In this document: one piece after another, positions 1-10,028 of the stretch
How positions within the stretch are numbered: the stretch's first letter is position 1
Layout: each line of letters opens with the position of its first letter
Source: Microstegium vimineum
Taxonomy: Eukaryota > Streptophyta > Magnoliopsida > Poales > Poaceae
Reading direction: 5' to 3'
DNA length: 64,000 nt
NCBI GenBank assembly: GCA_022036555.1
Contig: CM039128.1
Location: forward strand, 20,609,640 to 20,673,639
Translations under genes and position numbers: made by a program
The notes under the pieces: model-generated
The model's input: only the letters and a program-made list of their open reading frames with translations
Database searches by the model: none
Told to the model about the DNA's origin: nothing

Positions 1-648
1 AACGAACCACCACAATACAATATACATGTTATTCCTTTGCCTTATGATATTTGGTCCAACTCGTGGGTTAACACTTAACCCAAGCATGGCCATGCATTTC
101 ATGATCTAATCATTTGAGTGATCCAGTGATACCTCTATCTCTCATGGAGAGTGGCAAATTTCATCTTGATTGACTATGTCTCACCGCATGTTTCCTGACA
201 AACCCGAAAGTCACCTTTATAACTACCCAGTCATGGAGTAGCGTTTGGTAGTCCCAAGGTAGGTCGTTTCACATATTGAGTACATACGACAATCTCAGGT
301 CTAAGGACATAACGTACATGATGTGTATAGAGACAATCTCATGTCGGGTCTATCCAGCACCATGTCCTACATGTGCCCACATTATTAGTTCGACATCGGT
401 CCATGACTTGTGAAACATAGTCATCAACTAATAATGTGCTGATCCAATATTCATGTACATTCTAGTACAAACTTCGATCAGGGACAACTTTAGAATAACC
501 ATACAAGTAAAAGAGTTTCACAAACAATTCACATAATTGCTTATCGATACAAGTTGTCTTTAATGGATATTCATTGAACTCATAATATGTCATGGATACA
601 AGGAAATACAATCATCTCTATGATTACCTCTAAGGCATATTGCCAACA
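1..648 (-). repeat. copia-1 3' LTR (partial)
   Basis: This matches the right-hand LTR from 6565 to 7207. Its inner boundary is set by CCAACA (LTR start TGTTGG on the minus strand) directly beside the polypurine tract. About 480 bases of the LTR, including its promoter, lie outside the window. The two LTR copies differ at only about 2% of positions, implying a fairly recent insertion. Confidence 0.9.
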
Positions 649-660
649 GTCTCCCACTTG
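649..660 (-). other. Polypurine tract of copia-1
   Basis: On the minus strand the sequence AAGTGGGAGAC lies immediately before the 3' LTR start TGTTGG. This is the expected position and composition of the plus-strand priming site of an LTR retrotransposon. Confidence 0.8.
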
Positions 661-662
661 CA

Positions 663-1274
663 CTAGAGGTAATCTCGAAGATATCTAATACCCATAGCTT
701 TTACGTGCGCCTCATGCTTAGGCTGTGGAAGAGCCTTTGTCAAAGGATCTGCAACATTCAAATCCGTATGTATTTTGCACATCTTGATCTCATCTCGACC
801 GATGAACTCTCGAATGAGATGAAACTTCCGTAGTACATGTTTGTTCTTTTGTTGATTCCTAGGCTCCTTAGCCTGCGCTATCGCCCCATTGTTATCACAA
901 TACAGATTCAATGGGCGAGACGCATTTGGAACCACACCAAGCTCGATGAGAAACCTCCTCATCCAAACACCTTCCTTTGCAGCGGCAGAAGCTGCAATGT
1001 ACTCGGCTTCTGTTGTAGAATCGGCTACCGTCTCCTGCTTGGAACTCTTCTAGCTTACAGCACCACCATTTATTGTGAACACAAAACCTGATTGAGATTG
1101 TGAATCATCCACGTCAGTTTGGAAGCTGGCATCGGTGTAACCATTTACAATGAGCTCCTCCTCACCTCCATAGATTAGGAACACATCTTTAGTCCTTCTC
1201 AAGTACTTAAGGATGTTTTTAACAAGCGTCCAGTGACTCTCACCTAGATTATCTTTGGTACCTGCTCGCAACAC
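663..1274 (-). pseudogene. copia-1 RNase H region (broken)
   Basis: Two minus-strand frames, 1050-1274 and 663-962, together give the copia RNase H. The first carries the YTDASFQ motif with a catalytic Asp. The second carries the LYCDNNGAI segment and the conserved C-terminal part with HTDLNVADPLTKAL. The break between them includes a TAG where copia proteins normally have Trp, just before the SSKQE motif. The last codons end three bases from the polypurine tract, as usual for copia polyproteins. The domain normally removes the RNA strand during reverse transcription; here it is not translatable as one piece. Confidence 0.85.
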
Positions 1275-2365
1275 TTAGAGCATATGAGACATCTGGGCGA
1301 GTACATATCATGGTGTACATAATGGAACCAACGGCCGAAGCATATGGAACCTTACTCATGCGCTTCTGCTCATCAGCTGTCGTAGGACACTACTTCTCGC
1401 TAAAAACGCATACCATGTGACATAGGCAAGAACCCTCTCTTGGATTGTTCCATGTTGAACCGTTTCAACACCTTGTCAATGTATGTATCTTGGCTTAATC
1501 CTATAAGCCTCTTTGATCTATCTCTATAGATCTTAATGCCAAAATGTATGTTGCTTCTCCTAAATCCTTCATAGAAAAACTATTATTCAGTGAAGTCTTT
1601 ACGGATTGCAACATAGGAATGTCATTCCCAATCAATAGTATGTCATCCACATACAAGATTATAAATACAATAGTGCTCCACTTTCCCTCTTATAAACACA
1701 AGGTTCTTCTTCATTCTAACGAAAGCCAAACCCTTTGATCACTTCATCAAAACGAATATTCCAACTCCGAGATGCTTGCTTTAATCCATAAATGGATTTC
1801 TTTAGCTTGCATATTTTTCCAGCATTTTTAGGATCAACAAAGCCTTCGGGCTGTATCATATACACATCCTCTTCCAAATTTCCATTTAGAAAGGTTGTTT
1901 TAACATCCATCTGCCAAATCTCATAATCGAAATAAGCAGCAATTGCTAGAATGATCCGGATAGATTTAAGCATCTCTACCGGTGAGAATGTCTCGTCGTA
2001 GTCAACTCCTTGAACTTGCCGAAAACCCTTTGCAACAAGTCGAGCTTTATAGACGTGAATGTTTCCATCCATATCTTTTTTCTTTTTATAGACCCCTTTG
2101 CACTCTATGGGTTTAACCCATCAGGCGGGTCAACCAAGTTCCAAACTTGATTGTCTCCCATGGAATCTATCTCGGATCTCATGGCACTTTGCCATTCCTC
2201 GGAATCTGGGTCCATCATTGCTTCCGCATGTGTCGCAGGTTCGTCACCGTCTAACAACAACACTTCCCCACGTGCCTCACGGATTCCTGCTGACCTTCGT
2301 GGTAGTGGTGGTGTTTCTCTTGCCACAGGTATCTCAACTTGTTCTGCTACATTAGCATCACTCAT
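1275..2365 (-). pseudogene. copia-1 reverse transcriptase (broken)
   Basis: Reverse transcriptase of the Ty1/copia type. The N-terminal part (2105-2365) has the EWQSAMRSEIDSM segment. The fingers and palm (1716-2072) have KARLVAKGF and QMDVKTTFLNG, where the Asp of motif A is present. The catalytic YVDD box is encoded at 1642-1653 but in a broken frame. Several frameshifts and stops lie between these pieces and toward the thumb (about 1280-1640). It would copy element RNA into DNA in virus-like particles if intact. It lies directly downstream of integrase, as in all copia elements. Confidence 0.85.
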
Positions 2366-3462
2366 AGAGTTATCCCTATTGGTTCATCTTGAACTTCTTC
2401 AAGATACACCTTTTGTCCACTCTTCTCTTTATTGAGAAACTCTTTCTCTAAGAAGACACCATTCCGAGCAACAAACACTTTGCCCTCTGATCGGTTGTAG
2501 AAGTAATATCCTAAAGTTTCCTTTGGATATCTCACAAAAAAGCATTTCTCCGACTTGGGTGTTAGTTTATCCGACATAAGTCGTTTGACATAAACTTCAC
2601 AACCCCAAATCTTTAGAAAAGACAAACTGGGACTCTTACCAGTCCATATCTCATATGGTGTCTTAACTATGGACTTAGACGGTACCCTATTCAATGTGAA
2701 AGCGGTTGTTTCTAGAGCATATCCCTAAAACGAGAGTGGTAGGTCTGACTGGCTCATCATAGACCAAACCATGTCCAACAAAGTCTGATTACGTCGCTCG
2801 GACACGCCGTTTCTCTGAGGCGTTCCAGGTGGCGTAAGCTGTGGAACAATTCCACAACTCTTTTAGATGATTGCTAAACTCATGGCTCAAATATTCGCCT
2901 CCACGATCAGATCGCAAGGCTTTAATTTTCTTGTCACGTTGATTCTCTACTTCATTCTGAAATTCTTTGAACTTTTCAAATGTTTCAGACTTATGTTTCA
3001 TTAAGTAGATATATCCATATCTACTAAAATTATCAGTGAAGGTTATGAAGTATTGAAATCCGCCTCTAGCTGTCGTACTCATTGGTCCACATACATTAGT
3101 ATGTACAAGTTCCAATAAGTCTGCCGCCCTCTCAGGAAAACCTGTGAAAGGCGACTTGGTCATCTTACCCAATAGGCAAGCCTCACATGTCTCGTATGAT
3201 TCAAATGAAACGAAGTTAGAAGCCCATCTTAATGGAGCCTCTTCATGCGATTCTCACTTATATGACCTAAATGGCAATGCCACATATAAGTAGGACTTAA
3301 CTCATTAAGCCGAGGCCTTTTAGCATTAATATTACAGATAGGTGCATCCTCAAGATTTAAAATAAACAACCCATTTACAATGGATGCAAAAGCCACAAAC
3401 ATGTCATTCTTTGAGATCACACAACCATTGTCTTTACTCGCAAATGAATAACCATCAAACAT
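2362..3462 (-). pseudogene. copia-1 integrase (broken, first catalytic Asp replaced)
   Basis: The GAG-pre-integrase zinc region is at 3229-3462, with its His pair in WHCHLGH. The catalytic core is at 2789-3172 and the C-terminal part, including the TPYEIWTGKSPS motif, at 2362-2694. The second catalytic Asp is present in LRSDRGGEY. The first lies in HTNVCGPM, where functional copia integrases have HTDVCGPM, so Asp appears replaced by Asn. The Glu-bearing SERRN segment is encoded but in another frame, after a frameshift near 2830. Breaks near 2790, 2720 and 3200 separate the pieces. The protein would insert the cDNA into chromosomes; this copy is dead. Confidence 0.87.
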
Positions 3463-3527
3463 GAAGGTGATACAATGTTTCGACTTAAACTAGGAACAAA
3501 ATAACAATTATTTAATTCCAAAATAAA

Positions 3528-4601
3528 TCATGACGGGAGGTGAAGTTGCATCGTCCCAACGCTCAACGCAGCAACTCTTGCATTATTGCCCACGCGGAAA
3601 TCAACTTCTCCTCTTTTCACGCTTCTACTTCTTATCATTCCCTGCATCGTATTGCAAATATGAGCAACTAATCCGGTATCAAATACCCAGGAATTAATAT
3701 AAGAATCAGCAAGAAAAATTTCTGTAACATAAACAACAAGTGTACAAGCAGCGGGAGTACCTTTACCACCGCCATCCTTCAAGGATTCCAAGTACAACTT
3801 GCAGTTCCTTTTCCAGTGACCTTTCCCATTACAATGAAAGCATTTAGCTTCAGCAGCTTGTCCAACAGTCTTGGGCGTAGGAGGAGGGTTTGGCTTAGAG
3901 ATCTGATCTTTAGCCATCGCCTTCTTCTTCCAAGCCCTCTTCTTAAAGTTAGGCTTGTTTTGGACTGCCATCACATGGCTACTGCCAGCACATTTCTTGA
4001 TATCAGCTTCTGCTGTTTTAAGCATGCCGCACAATTCATTCAAGCCCTTCTCCGCCCCATGCATATGGTAGTTCAAAATGAAGTTCCCATAGCTAGGCGG
4101 AAGAGACGCAAGTATGAAATCAGTGGCCAACTCTGGGCCCATTGGGAAGCCTAGCTTCTCCAATCTCTGAGTGTGACCAACCATCTTGATCACATGTGGG
4201 CCAACTGTTGCGCCTTCTGAAAGCTTGGTTTCGACAAAAGCCTTGGAAACATTGAACCTTTCAGTCCTAGCTTGAGTCTGAAACATATAATTAAGCGCCA
4301 CGATCATATCGTACGCTGCATGATTATTATCAAATTGCATCTGGAGATCTGGCTCCATGCAAGCGAGCATAAGGCAACCCACTTCAAGATCAGCATCACA
4401 TGCTTTCTTGTAAGCGGTTTTCTCTACAGCAGGTGCATTATCAGCAGACTCATCTAGTAATGGGGTGTCTAGAACATCTTCCTTTTTCTCAGCTCTGAGA
4501 ACAATTCTCAGGTTGCGGATCCAATCCGCATAGTTTATTCCATTCAACTTATCTTTCTCAAGAATTGAACGTAAAGTAAATGGTTGATTGTTGGGAGTCA
4601 T
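3528..4601 (-). CDS. copia-1 gag-protease polyprotein N-terminal part
   Basis: An open frame of 357 codons. Residues 1-230 match the copia capsid domain (UBN2/Retrotran_gag type) with the N-terminal LNGINYADWIRNLR segment. A CCHC zinc knuckle follows near residues 255-270 (CFHCNGKGHWKRNC), then the aspartic protease start at about 310 with active site WVFDTGLVAHIC. The motif is usually DTGSVAHIC in this group, so Leu replaces Ser after the catalytic DTG. The frame then ends early and integrase follows in pieces. Gag packages element RNA; protease cleaves the polyprotein. The start is the first ATG after the leader and matches the usual start of the family. Clear family match; expression not shown. 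Confidence 0.88.
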   Translation of the reverse strand: MTPNNQPFTLRSILEKDKLNGINYADWIRNLRIVLRAEKKEDVLDTPLLDESADNAPAVEKTAYKKACDADLEVGCLMLACMEPDLQMQFDNNHAAYDMIVALNYMFQTQARTERFNVSKAFVETKLSEGATVGPHVIKMVGHTQRLEKLGFPMGPELATDFILASLPPSYGNFILNYHMHGAEKGLNELCGMLKTAEADIKKCAGSSHVMAVQNKPNFKKRAWKKKAMAKDQISKPNPPPTPKTVGQAAEAKCFHCNGKGHWKRNCKLYLESLKDGGGKGTPAACTLVVYVTEIFLADSYINSWVFDTGLVAHICNTMQGMIRSRSVKRGEVDFRVGNNARVAALSVGTMQLHLPS

Positions 4602-6081
4602 CTACAACAAAAGTAATGCAAAATACTAAGACAAAATTATCCAAGACGGAGTAAAAAACATATTAAACCTTTTAATAGAATCTACTCTCACTAAAATCAA
4701 TATCCCTCTATTGAAACTTAGTGATTCAAGACCCGCAACTAACAAGTCTACTAGTGAGCTTTAGCATCACCGCTAGGAGACATGATAGATCGGTAAGCAA
4801 CTCCTTGCTAATCATATCACATATGACTCTTGTTGTTGGGTGGCATCTCTATGCTTGTGTTACCAACAACTAATGCTCCAAGATCCCTAACTATTAGGAT
4901 AACCTTGTTCAAGTAACCAAACCTTCTGCTTGTAAGTGTCCGACACAAACCTGTCTAGACAAGGAAAACCAGTGGCACCCTAATTTCATAGACCTACCAC
5001 CGATCGTACAAGACACGTGATAGTGCAAGGTTTCGGGAAGCATTACGACTTAAACATTGCTGAGGGATCGTTCTACTTCACTACCGCATATGTAGACAAA
5101 AACATTATCGCACGTGAAAGTAGAACATCGTAAGAACGACATAAACACATATTTGACTTGGTATAGCCCATTATTCCTTTGGAGATCTCCATCTCCATCA
5201 ATCTGTTCATCATGGTGATCGCCATCTCCATGATTGAAGTATGCCATCCTCCGTGATGAGTCCACCAAGACTATCTATCACTACCGTAACATAGTGAAAT
5301 AAAATTACATAGTCGTAGGATCATCATAGATTGGCACACAGGCCATTACATATGAATTGACAATATATGTGGCTCCAGCCATATTGTCTTAACCATGACG
5401 CGCAAGCCATGAATTAATTACATACATGCATCACATACACATAAGGGCTATACCAATCATGAATACTTGCAAAACAGAGTTAACCAATTCCGACGTCTAA
5501 ACTTAAAACGCCGAAAACTCAATTTTCTGGGCCGAATTTCGCAAATCTAATTTTCGCCAAGACCACCAAAGGCCGTCGTTGACGAATGTAAAAATTTTCG
5601 GCGCACGATTTTCGTTTAAGGTTTTTCTCGTTCCGAGGTCGTATGCAAAAGTTATGGTCATTTAACGAACAACACTTTTCTGCAAATTTCCCTCTGACGG
5701 CGGATCCAATCCGCCGCCGCCTCCGCATCTCATGCGCTTGGAACTTGACTTAGGTCCGATTCGATCAATCTTATTGATCTCCAACTCACCGTAATTGGGT
5801 TTACATGTATCAGTTAACTCGGATGGCGGAATCCCGACCGGTACGAGTAGATCGCTACAATACCAACGTGACAAGATCACGAACCATGATCAGAGATTGA
5901 TCCAAAACCATGCATATCTCCATATGCACACACCCGAATGTATAACGAGGCAACTAACGGCTTTTGAAGAGATTGTAGGGTTATGAGGTTGCTACGCTAG
6001 CCAGAAAACAAAATTTTTCTACCCCATAAACCAGGAACTAGTGCTAGTTATAGATCACGGGGTTACCACTAGACGCGCAGG
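4602..6081 (-). other. copia-1 5' leader with degenerate primer-binding site
   Basis: About 1.5 kb between the 5' LTR and gag holds no supported gene. A long untranslated leader is usual for the BARE/Angela group. On the minus strand TGGTAACCCCGTGATC, ending near 6068, is the only candidate primer-binding site next to the LTR. It matches the usual TGGTATCAGAGC only in its first five or six bases, so the site is either mutated or placed differently. Confidence 0.55.
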
Positions 6082-7207
6082 TGCAGCGGAAGCGACTTGA
6101 TGTAGTCGTGCGCGTCACAGCAGTGCCGTGCAGTTGTGAGGTCGTCCGTCTCAACGTCTCTTACTCACGGTTCGTCCTTGTGCTCCAGATGCAGCACCTC
6201 CGAGGAATCTTACACGTGCAGGGAAGAAGCGTCATGCCTCTGGACTGCTAGGTCCGCGAGGAGTACTAGGCGCTTGCATGGGGAGGGCGACGGCGGCTGC
6301 CAAAGGATGTGAGTGCGACTCACCCCGCGTCACCCCTTGCTTATATAGGTGTCCTAATGAGCTCCCACGTTGGAGGCCCATTAGCAACCCTAAACCTAGT
6401 CTAATTCGGGTCCAACCCTAATTAGGCTTCCAGCCCCTTAAGCGTGGGACCTCATGGGTTCACGCACACATAGACATGGTCCAAGTACTCTTACTCGACC
6501 AATAGTTGATAGCGGCCTCTAGCAAGGCGTGTCAACTCCTATGCATATGCTACGATCATATCAAACGAACCACCACAATACAATATACATGTTATTCCTT
6601 TGCCTTATGATATTTGGTCCAACTCGTGGGTTAACACTTAACCCAAGCATGGTCATGCATTTCATGATCTAATCATTTGAGTGATCCAGTGATATCTCTC
6701 TCTCATGGAGAGTGGCAAATTCCATCTTGATTGACTATGTCTCACAGCATGTTTCCTGACAAACCTGAAAGTCACCTTTATAACTACCCAGTCATGGAGT
6801 AGCGTTTGGTAGTCCCAAGGTAGGTCGTTTCACATCTTGAGTACATACGACAATCTCAGGTCTAAGGACATAACGTACATGATGTGTATAGAGACAATCT
6901 CATGTCGGGTCTGTCCAGCACCATGTCCTACATGTGCCCACATTATTAGTTCGACATCGGTCCATGACTTGTGAAACATAGTCATCAACTAATAATGTGC
7001 TGATCCAATATTCATGTACATTCTAGTACAAACTTCGATCAGGGACAACTTTAGAATAACCATACAATTAAAAGAGTTTCACAAACAATTCACATAATTG
7101 CTTATCGATACAAGTTGTCTTTAAGGGATATTCATTGAACTCATAATATGTCATGGATACAAGGAAATACAATCATCTCTATGATTACCTTTAGGGAATA
7201 TTCCCAT
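6082..7207 (-). repeat. copia-1 5' LTR
   Basis: Positions 6565-7207 repeat 1-648. The outer end is diverged: the minus strand reads TGGGAATATTCCC where the 3' LTR has TGTTGGCAATATGCC. The inner end is placed at TGCAGCGGAAGCG (minus strand ...CGCTTCCGCTGCA), the typical CA end of this LTR group, giving about 1.13 kb. The inner boundary is uncertain by about 15 bases. Confidence 0.8.
6341..6348 (-). promoter_or_regulatory. TATA box of copia-1 5' LTR promoter
   Basis: The minus strand reads CCTATATAAGCAAGG, a good plant TATA box in the downstream third of the LTR, where the U3/R border is expected. It would drive genomic RNA of copia-1 toward gag. Confidence 0.65.
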
Positions 7208-8089
7208 CTGAGATCCCTTCAGGAGAGGTCTAGAAAGATGTTCCTTAGAAAGTCTCTTTTGGATAGGATAATTTTGGGCATTCCCAAAATCAGCAAGATC
7301 AAATGAGAGGTTGGCCTCGAACTCGAAGGAATGGTTTAGGTACTGGATTTCTTCTCCCTTCAAGATTTGTGGTATTTGTGGTTCAGGATTGATGGCAGAA
7401 TCTTTGGATAAGAGTGGTGGTGATTCAGCTATCAAGATTTCTTTTCTAGGGGCTAGTTTTTCTACTTCTATGGGTCCTTCATTATATACGTTAGTGTAGG
7501 GGGTGTTTTCAAGAATCTTCATGAGAAGACTCTTCCCTTCACTAACGGGTAAACATAGGAAGGCTCCCCTAGAAGTCATGTCAAGAAGTTGTGCGGAATC
7601 TTTGCTAAGAACGCCATAAAAGTGTTGTAACAATGTTGGCTCGGTTATAGCAAGATCAAGGCCAGATGGTACTAGATCTAAAAGACGGGCCCATGCCGCA
7701 CCTAGAGATTCCTTTTCCTTTTGTTTAAAGGATAGGACCTCTATTCGAAGACGAACAACACGAGAGGTGGGGAAGAAAGCTAGGAAGAATTTGGATTGTA
7801 ACTTTTCCCATTCTTTGTTTGCATCATCTATGTGGCGAAGGTGCCATCGTTTGGCTATTCCAATCAAAGAAAACGGAAATAGCTTCCACTCAATGGTACC
7901 TCACCTCATCCCATGGACGTGGACACATGAACACAATTGTTCAAAGTCACGTAGATGAGTGTAGGGATTTTCATCTTCGTCCCCAGAAAAAGGTTTATTC
8001 TGAACCATCGCTATGAGGCTTGGGCGAAGCTCATAAGGAATGTCCAATATCGCCTGAGAGGATCTAGGTTGCTCCAACCTAGCGCCCAT
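7208..8089 (-). pseudogene. Athila-type gag remnant
   Basis: Two minus-strand frames, 7901-8089 and 7151-7867 (the latter reads on into the copia-1 LTR), give the retrotransposon gag core. Recognisable pieces are ENPYTHLRDFEQLCSC, the WEKLQSKFFLAFFPTSR segment, KQKEKESLGAAWAR, and the following LLQHFYGVLSKDSA. These are characteristic of Athila capsid proteins. There is a frame break near 7870-7900 and the 3' end is lost at the copia-1 boundary near 7207. Capsid function is not possible for this copy. Confidence 0.85.
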
Positions 8090-8238
8090 TGGAGCACCAT
8101 ACTCAAAGATATGGGTGTTTGATCCATAGGTGTATATGAAAAGGAGGGATTAAATAAAACAAGGATAAATAGGACCAAAGGCACTACTACAAAAATGATT
8201 TTGCATAGCACTTGGCTTTTATTAACCATGGCGGTTAA

Positions 8239-8480
8239 ACACCTAAACCGCCACGGTTAATAGGTGGTCGGAAAGCCCACCGGCTGGGGACACAACCGCC
8301 ACGGTTAATGCATTAACCGTGGTGGTTGTTATAACCTAACCGCCACGGTTAATGTCCTATTAACTGTGGCGGTTACTGTTGTCCAACCGCCACGGTTAAT
8401 GCATTAACCGTGACGGTTGTTATAAGCCGTCATGGTTAATACATTAGCCGTGAGGGTTGATCTTAGGTAACCGCCACAGT
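8239..8480. repeat. Left subterminal repeats of CACTA-1
   Basis: At least eight copies of CCGCCACGGTTAAT or its complement ATTAACCGTGRCGG occur in both orientations. In CACTA elements such arrays bind the element-encoded TnpA-type protein. Neighbouring direct and inverted copies could form hairpins. Confidence 0.85.
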
Positions 8481-8569
8481 TAAACAGCCGAAGCCCAACA
8501 AGGCACTCTACCTCACCCCTCCACCCTCTCTCTCTCTCTCCCTCACCCAGGCGCCGCCTTCTCCCTCAC

Positions 8570-9040
8570 CCAGGCCCGAGCGGCTCCCCTCCCCCACCCG
8601 ACGACGCGACGACTCCACTCCCCCACCCGCGGCGCGCCTCCCCGCACCGCCACCTCCCCCACCGACGACGCCCGACGGCGCCCCTCCCCACCCGCGGCGC
8701 GCCTCCCCGCACCGCCACCTCCCCCACCGACGATACCCGACGGCGCACCTCCCCCACCCGCGGCGCGCCTCCCCGCACTGCCACCTCCCCCACCGACGAC
8801 GCCCTCCTCCCCCCTACCGGCGGCTCCCCTCAACCTCCCCACCCGCGGCTCCCCTACACCGGCGGCACCTCCCCACCGGTGGCTCCCCTCCACCGGCATC
8901 TCCCCACCAGCAGTTCCCCTCCACCGGCGGCTCCCCTCCACCGGCACCTCCCCACCGTCGGCTCCCTTTCACCTCCACACCGTCGGCGCTCTCCTCCCCC
9001 CGACGGCGCCCCTCCACCGCCCCTCCACCTCTCCATAATA
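8570..9040. repeat. GC-rich tandem repeat in CACTA-1
   Basis: A block of about 62 bp (cacccgcggcgcgcctcccc and following bases) is repeated about three times between 8580 and 8810. It is followed by shorter reiterations of ctccaccggcggctcccct to about 9040. Open frames here are pure low-complexity Gly/Ala/Arg/Pro and are not treated as genes. A C-rich pyrimidine strand continues through the whole block. Confidence 0.7.
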
Positions 9041-9169
9041 AAATGGCTGGTGATTATTAGTGTACATACTCTACTGTAGATGTTAGTATTGGAAAATGCA
9101 TCTGAATTCTGTTTGTTTCGCTTTACAGTTACATAGTAGTGTTGATCAGTTTGCCTTTTTATTTTCTAA

Positions 9170-10025
9170 GGTTGTGTTTGGATGTAGATATTGGAGGGTT
9201 TGGCATTGAATTGGTTCCAATACCAAATCAGCCTTGACATTGTATTGGGCTACAATTCAATTCTATTGTTTGGATGTCTATAGTATTTACTTTTGGAATC
9301 TTGCTGACGGATGAGGCAAGGGACGGCAGGGGCGCCGCCGGCCCTAAGGAAGAAGAGGGGACCACCTCCACGAAGGAAGAAAAGGGCCCCTGCCACCGGC
9401 CGGCTTCCTCCACCCCAGCCATGGCGGAGCTCGAGTCATCCACGACGGAGCTCAACACTCTCCACCCGGCCATGACGGATCTGGCTACTCAACTGCGGCT
9501 ATGGCGGGGTAGCACTGCGCCCCTCACGCGCGGGCAGAAAGAGCGCCGGCGAGGGAGAAGAAGATCCGCCGACGAGGGAGAAGAAGAGGGCGGCGCGACA
9601 CTGCTCGCTGGCGCGTGGAGGGGTAGCGAGGGAGAAGAAGAGCCGGCGGCGAGGGAGAAAGAAGAGGGCGGCGCGACACTGCTCGCTGGCGCGCGGAGGG
9701 GTAGCGAGGGAGAAGAGCCGCCAGCGGAGTGAGGGGAGGGCGGCGCTACTCGCTGGCGTGCGGAGGGAGTTCGAGGGAGAAGTAGAGCCGCCGACGGAGG
9801 GGGCGGGGAGGCGGCGCTGCTCGTCAAGGGAGAAGAAGAGCCGCGGCTTCGATTCCTCCCAATACGGAGGGTCGGGTCTCTGTATTGCGGGCAAGAGGGC
9901 ACAGCCAGTGAGAATACCCCTTGGCATTGAAGTTGGTTTCCAATTCCAAAGCCAAAGGCCATCCAAATAGCAGCATTTGGGCCAATTCCAATACGAAGGC
10001 CCAATATCTACATCCAAACACAGCC
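9170..10025. mobile_element. Tourist-like (PIF/Harbinger-type) element nested in CACTA-1
   Basis: The ends GGTTGTGTTTGGATGTAGAT and, inverted, GGCTGTGTTTGGATGTAGAT form a terminal inverted repeat of about 25 bp with one clear difference. It is flanked by TAA on both sides (9167-9169 and 10026-10028), the 3-bp target duplication of PIF/Harbinger elements. The similarity extends inward with gaps. The 856 bp interior holds a GC-rich tandem repeat (about 9586-9790, built around gcgcgacactgctcgctggc) and no transposase, so this is a non-autonomous element, larger than a typical MITE. Confidence 0.82.
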
Positions 10026-10028
10026 TAA

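Larger units (their letters stand above)
1..7207 (-). mobile_element. Ty1/copia retrotransposon copia-1 (Angela/BARE-like), 3' LTR cut by window edge
   Basis: The domain order read on the minus strand is gag, protease, integrase, reverse transcriptase, RNase H, which is the order that defines Ty1/copia. The sequence from position 1 to 648 recurs at 6565-7207 with about a dozen differences counted by eye, so these are the two LTRs; the left one is cut by the window edge. In element orientation the LTR starts TGTTGGCAATATGCC, close to the start of the BARE/Angela/RIRE1 group of grass copia elements. The gag-protease frame is open but integrase, reverse transcriptase and RNase H are broken by stops and frameshifts, so this copy cannot act alone. 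The LTR/gag junction at its right end shows that it sits beside, and probably inside, an Athila-type gag. The family assignment is by resemblance only. Confidence 0.9.

Noticed and set aside
7151..7207. Last codons of the gag-like frame
   Set aside because: Here the frame reads into the copia-1 LTR, so these residues are not part of the original gag.
8543..9036. Gly/Arg/Ala-rich frames of 60-134 codons
   Set aside because: Low-complexity translation of a GC-rich tandem repeat in CACTA-1, with no domain or conserved start.
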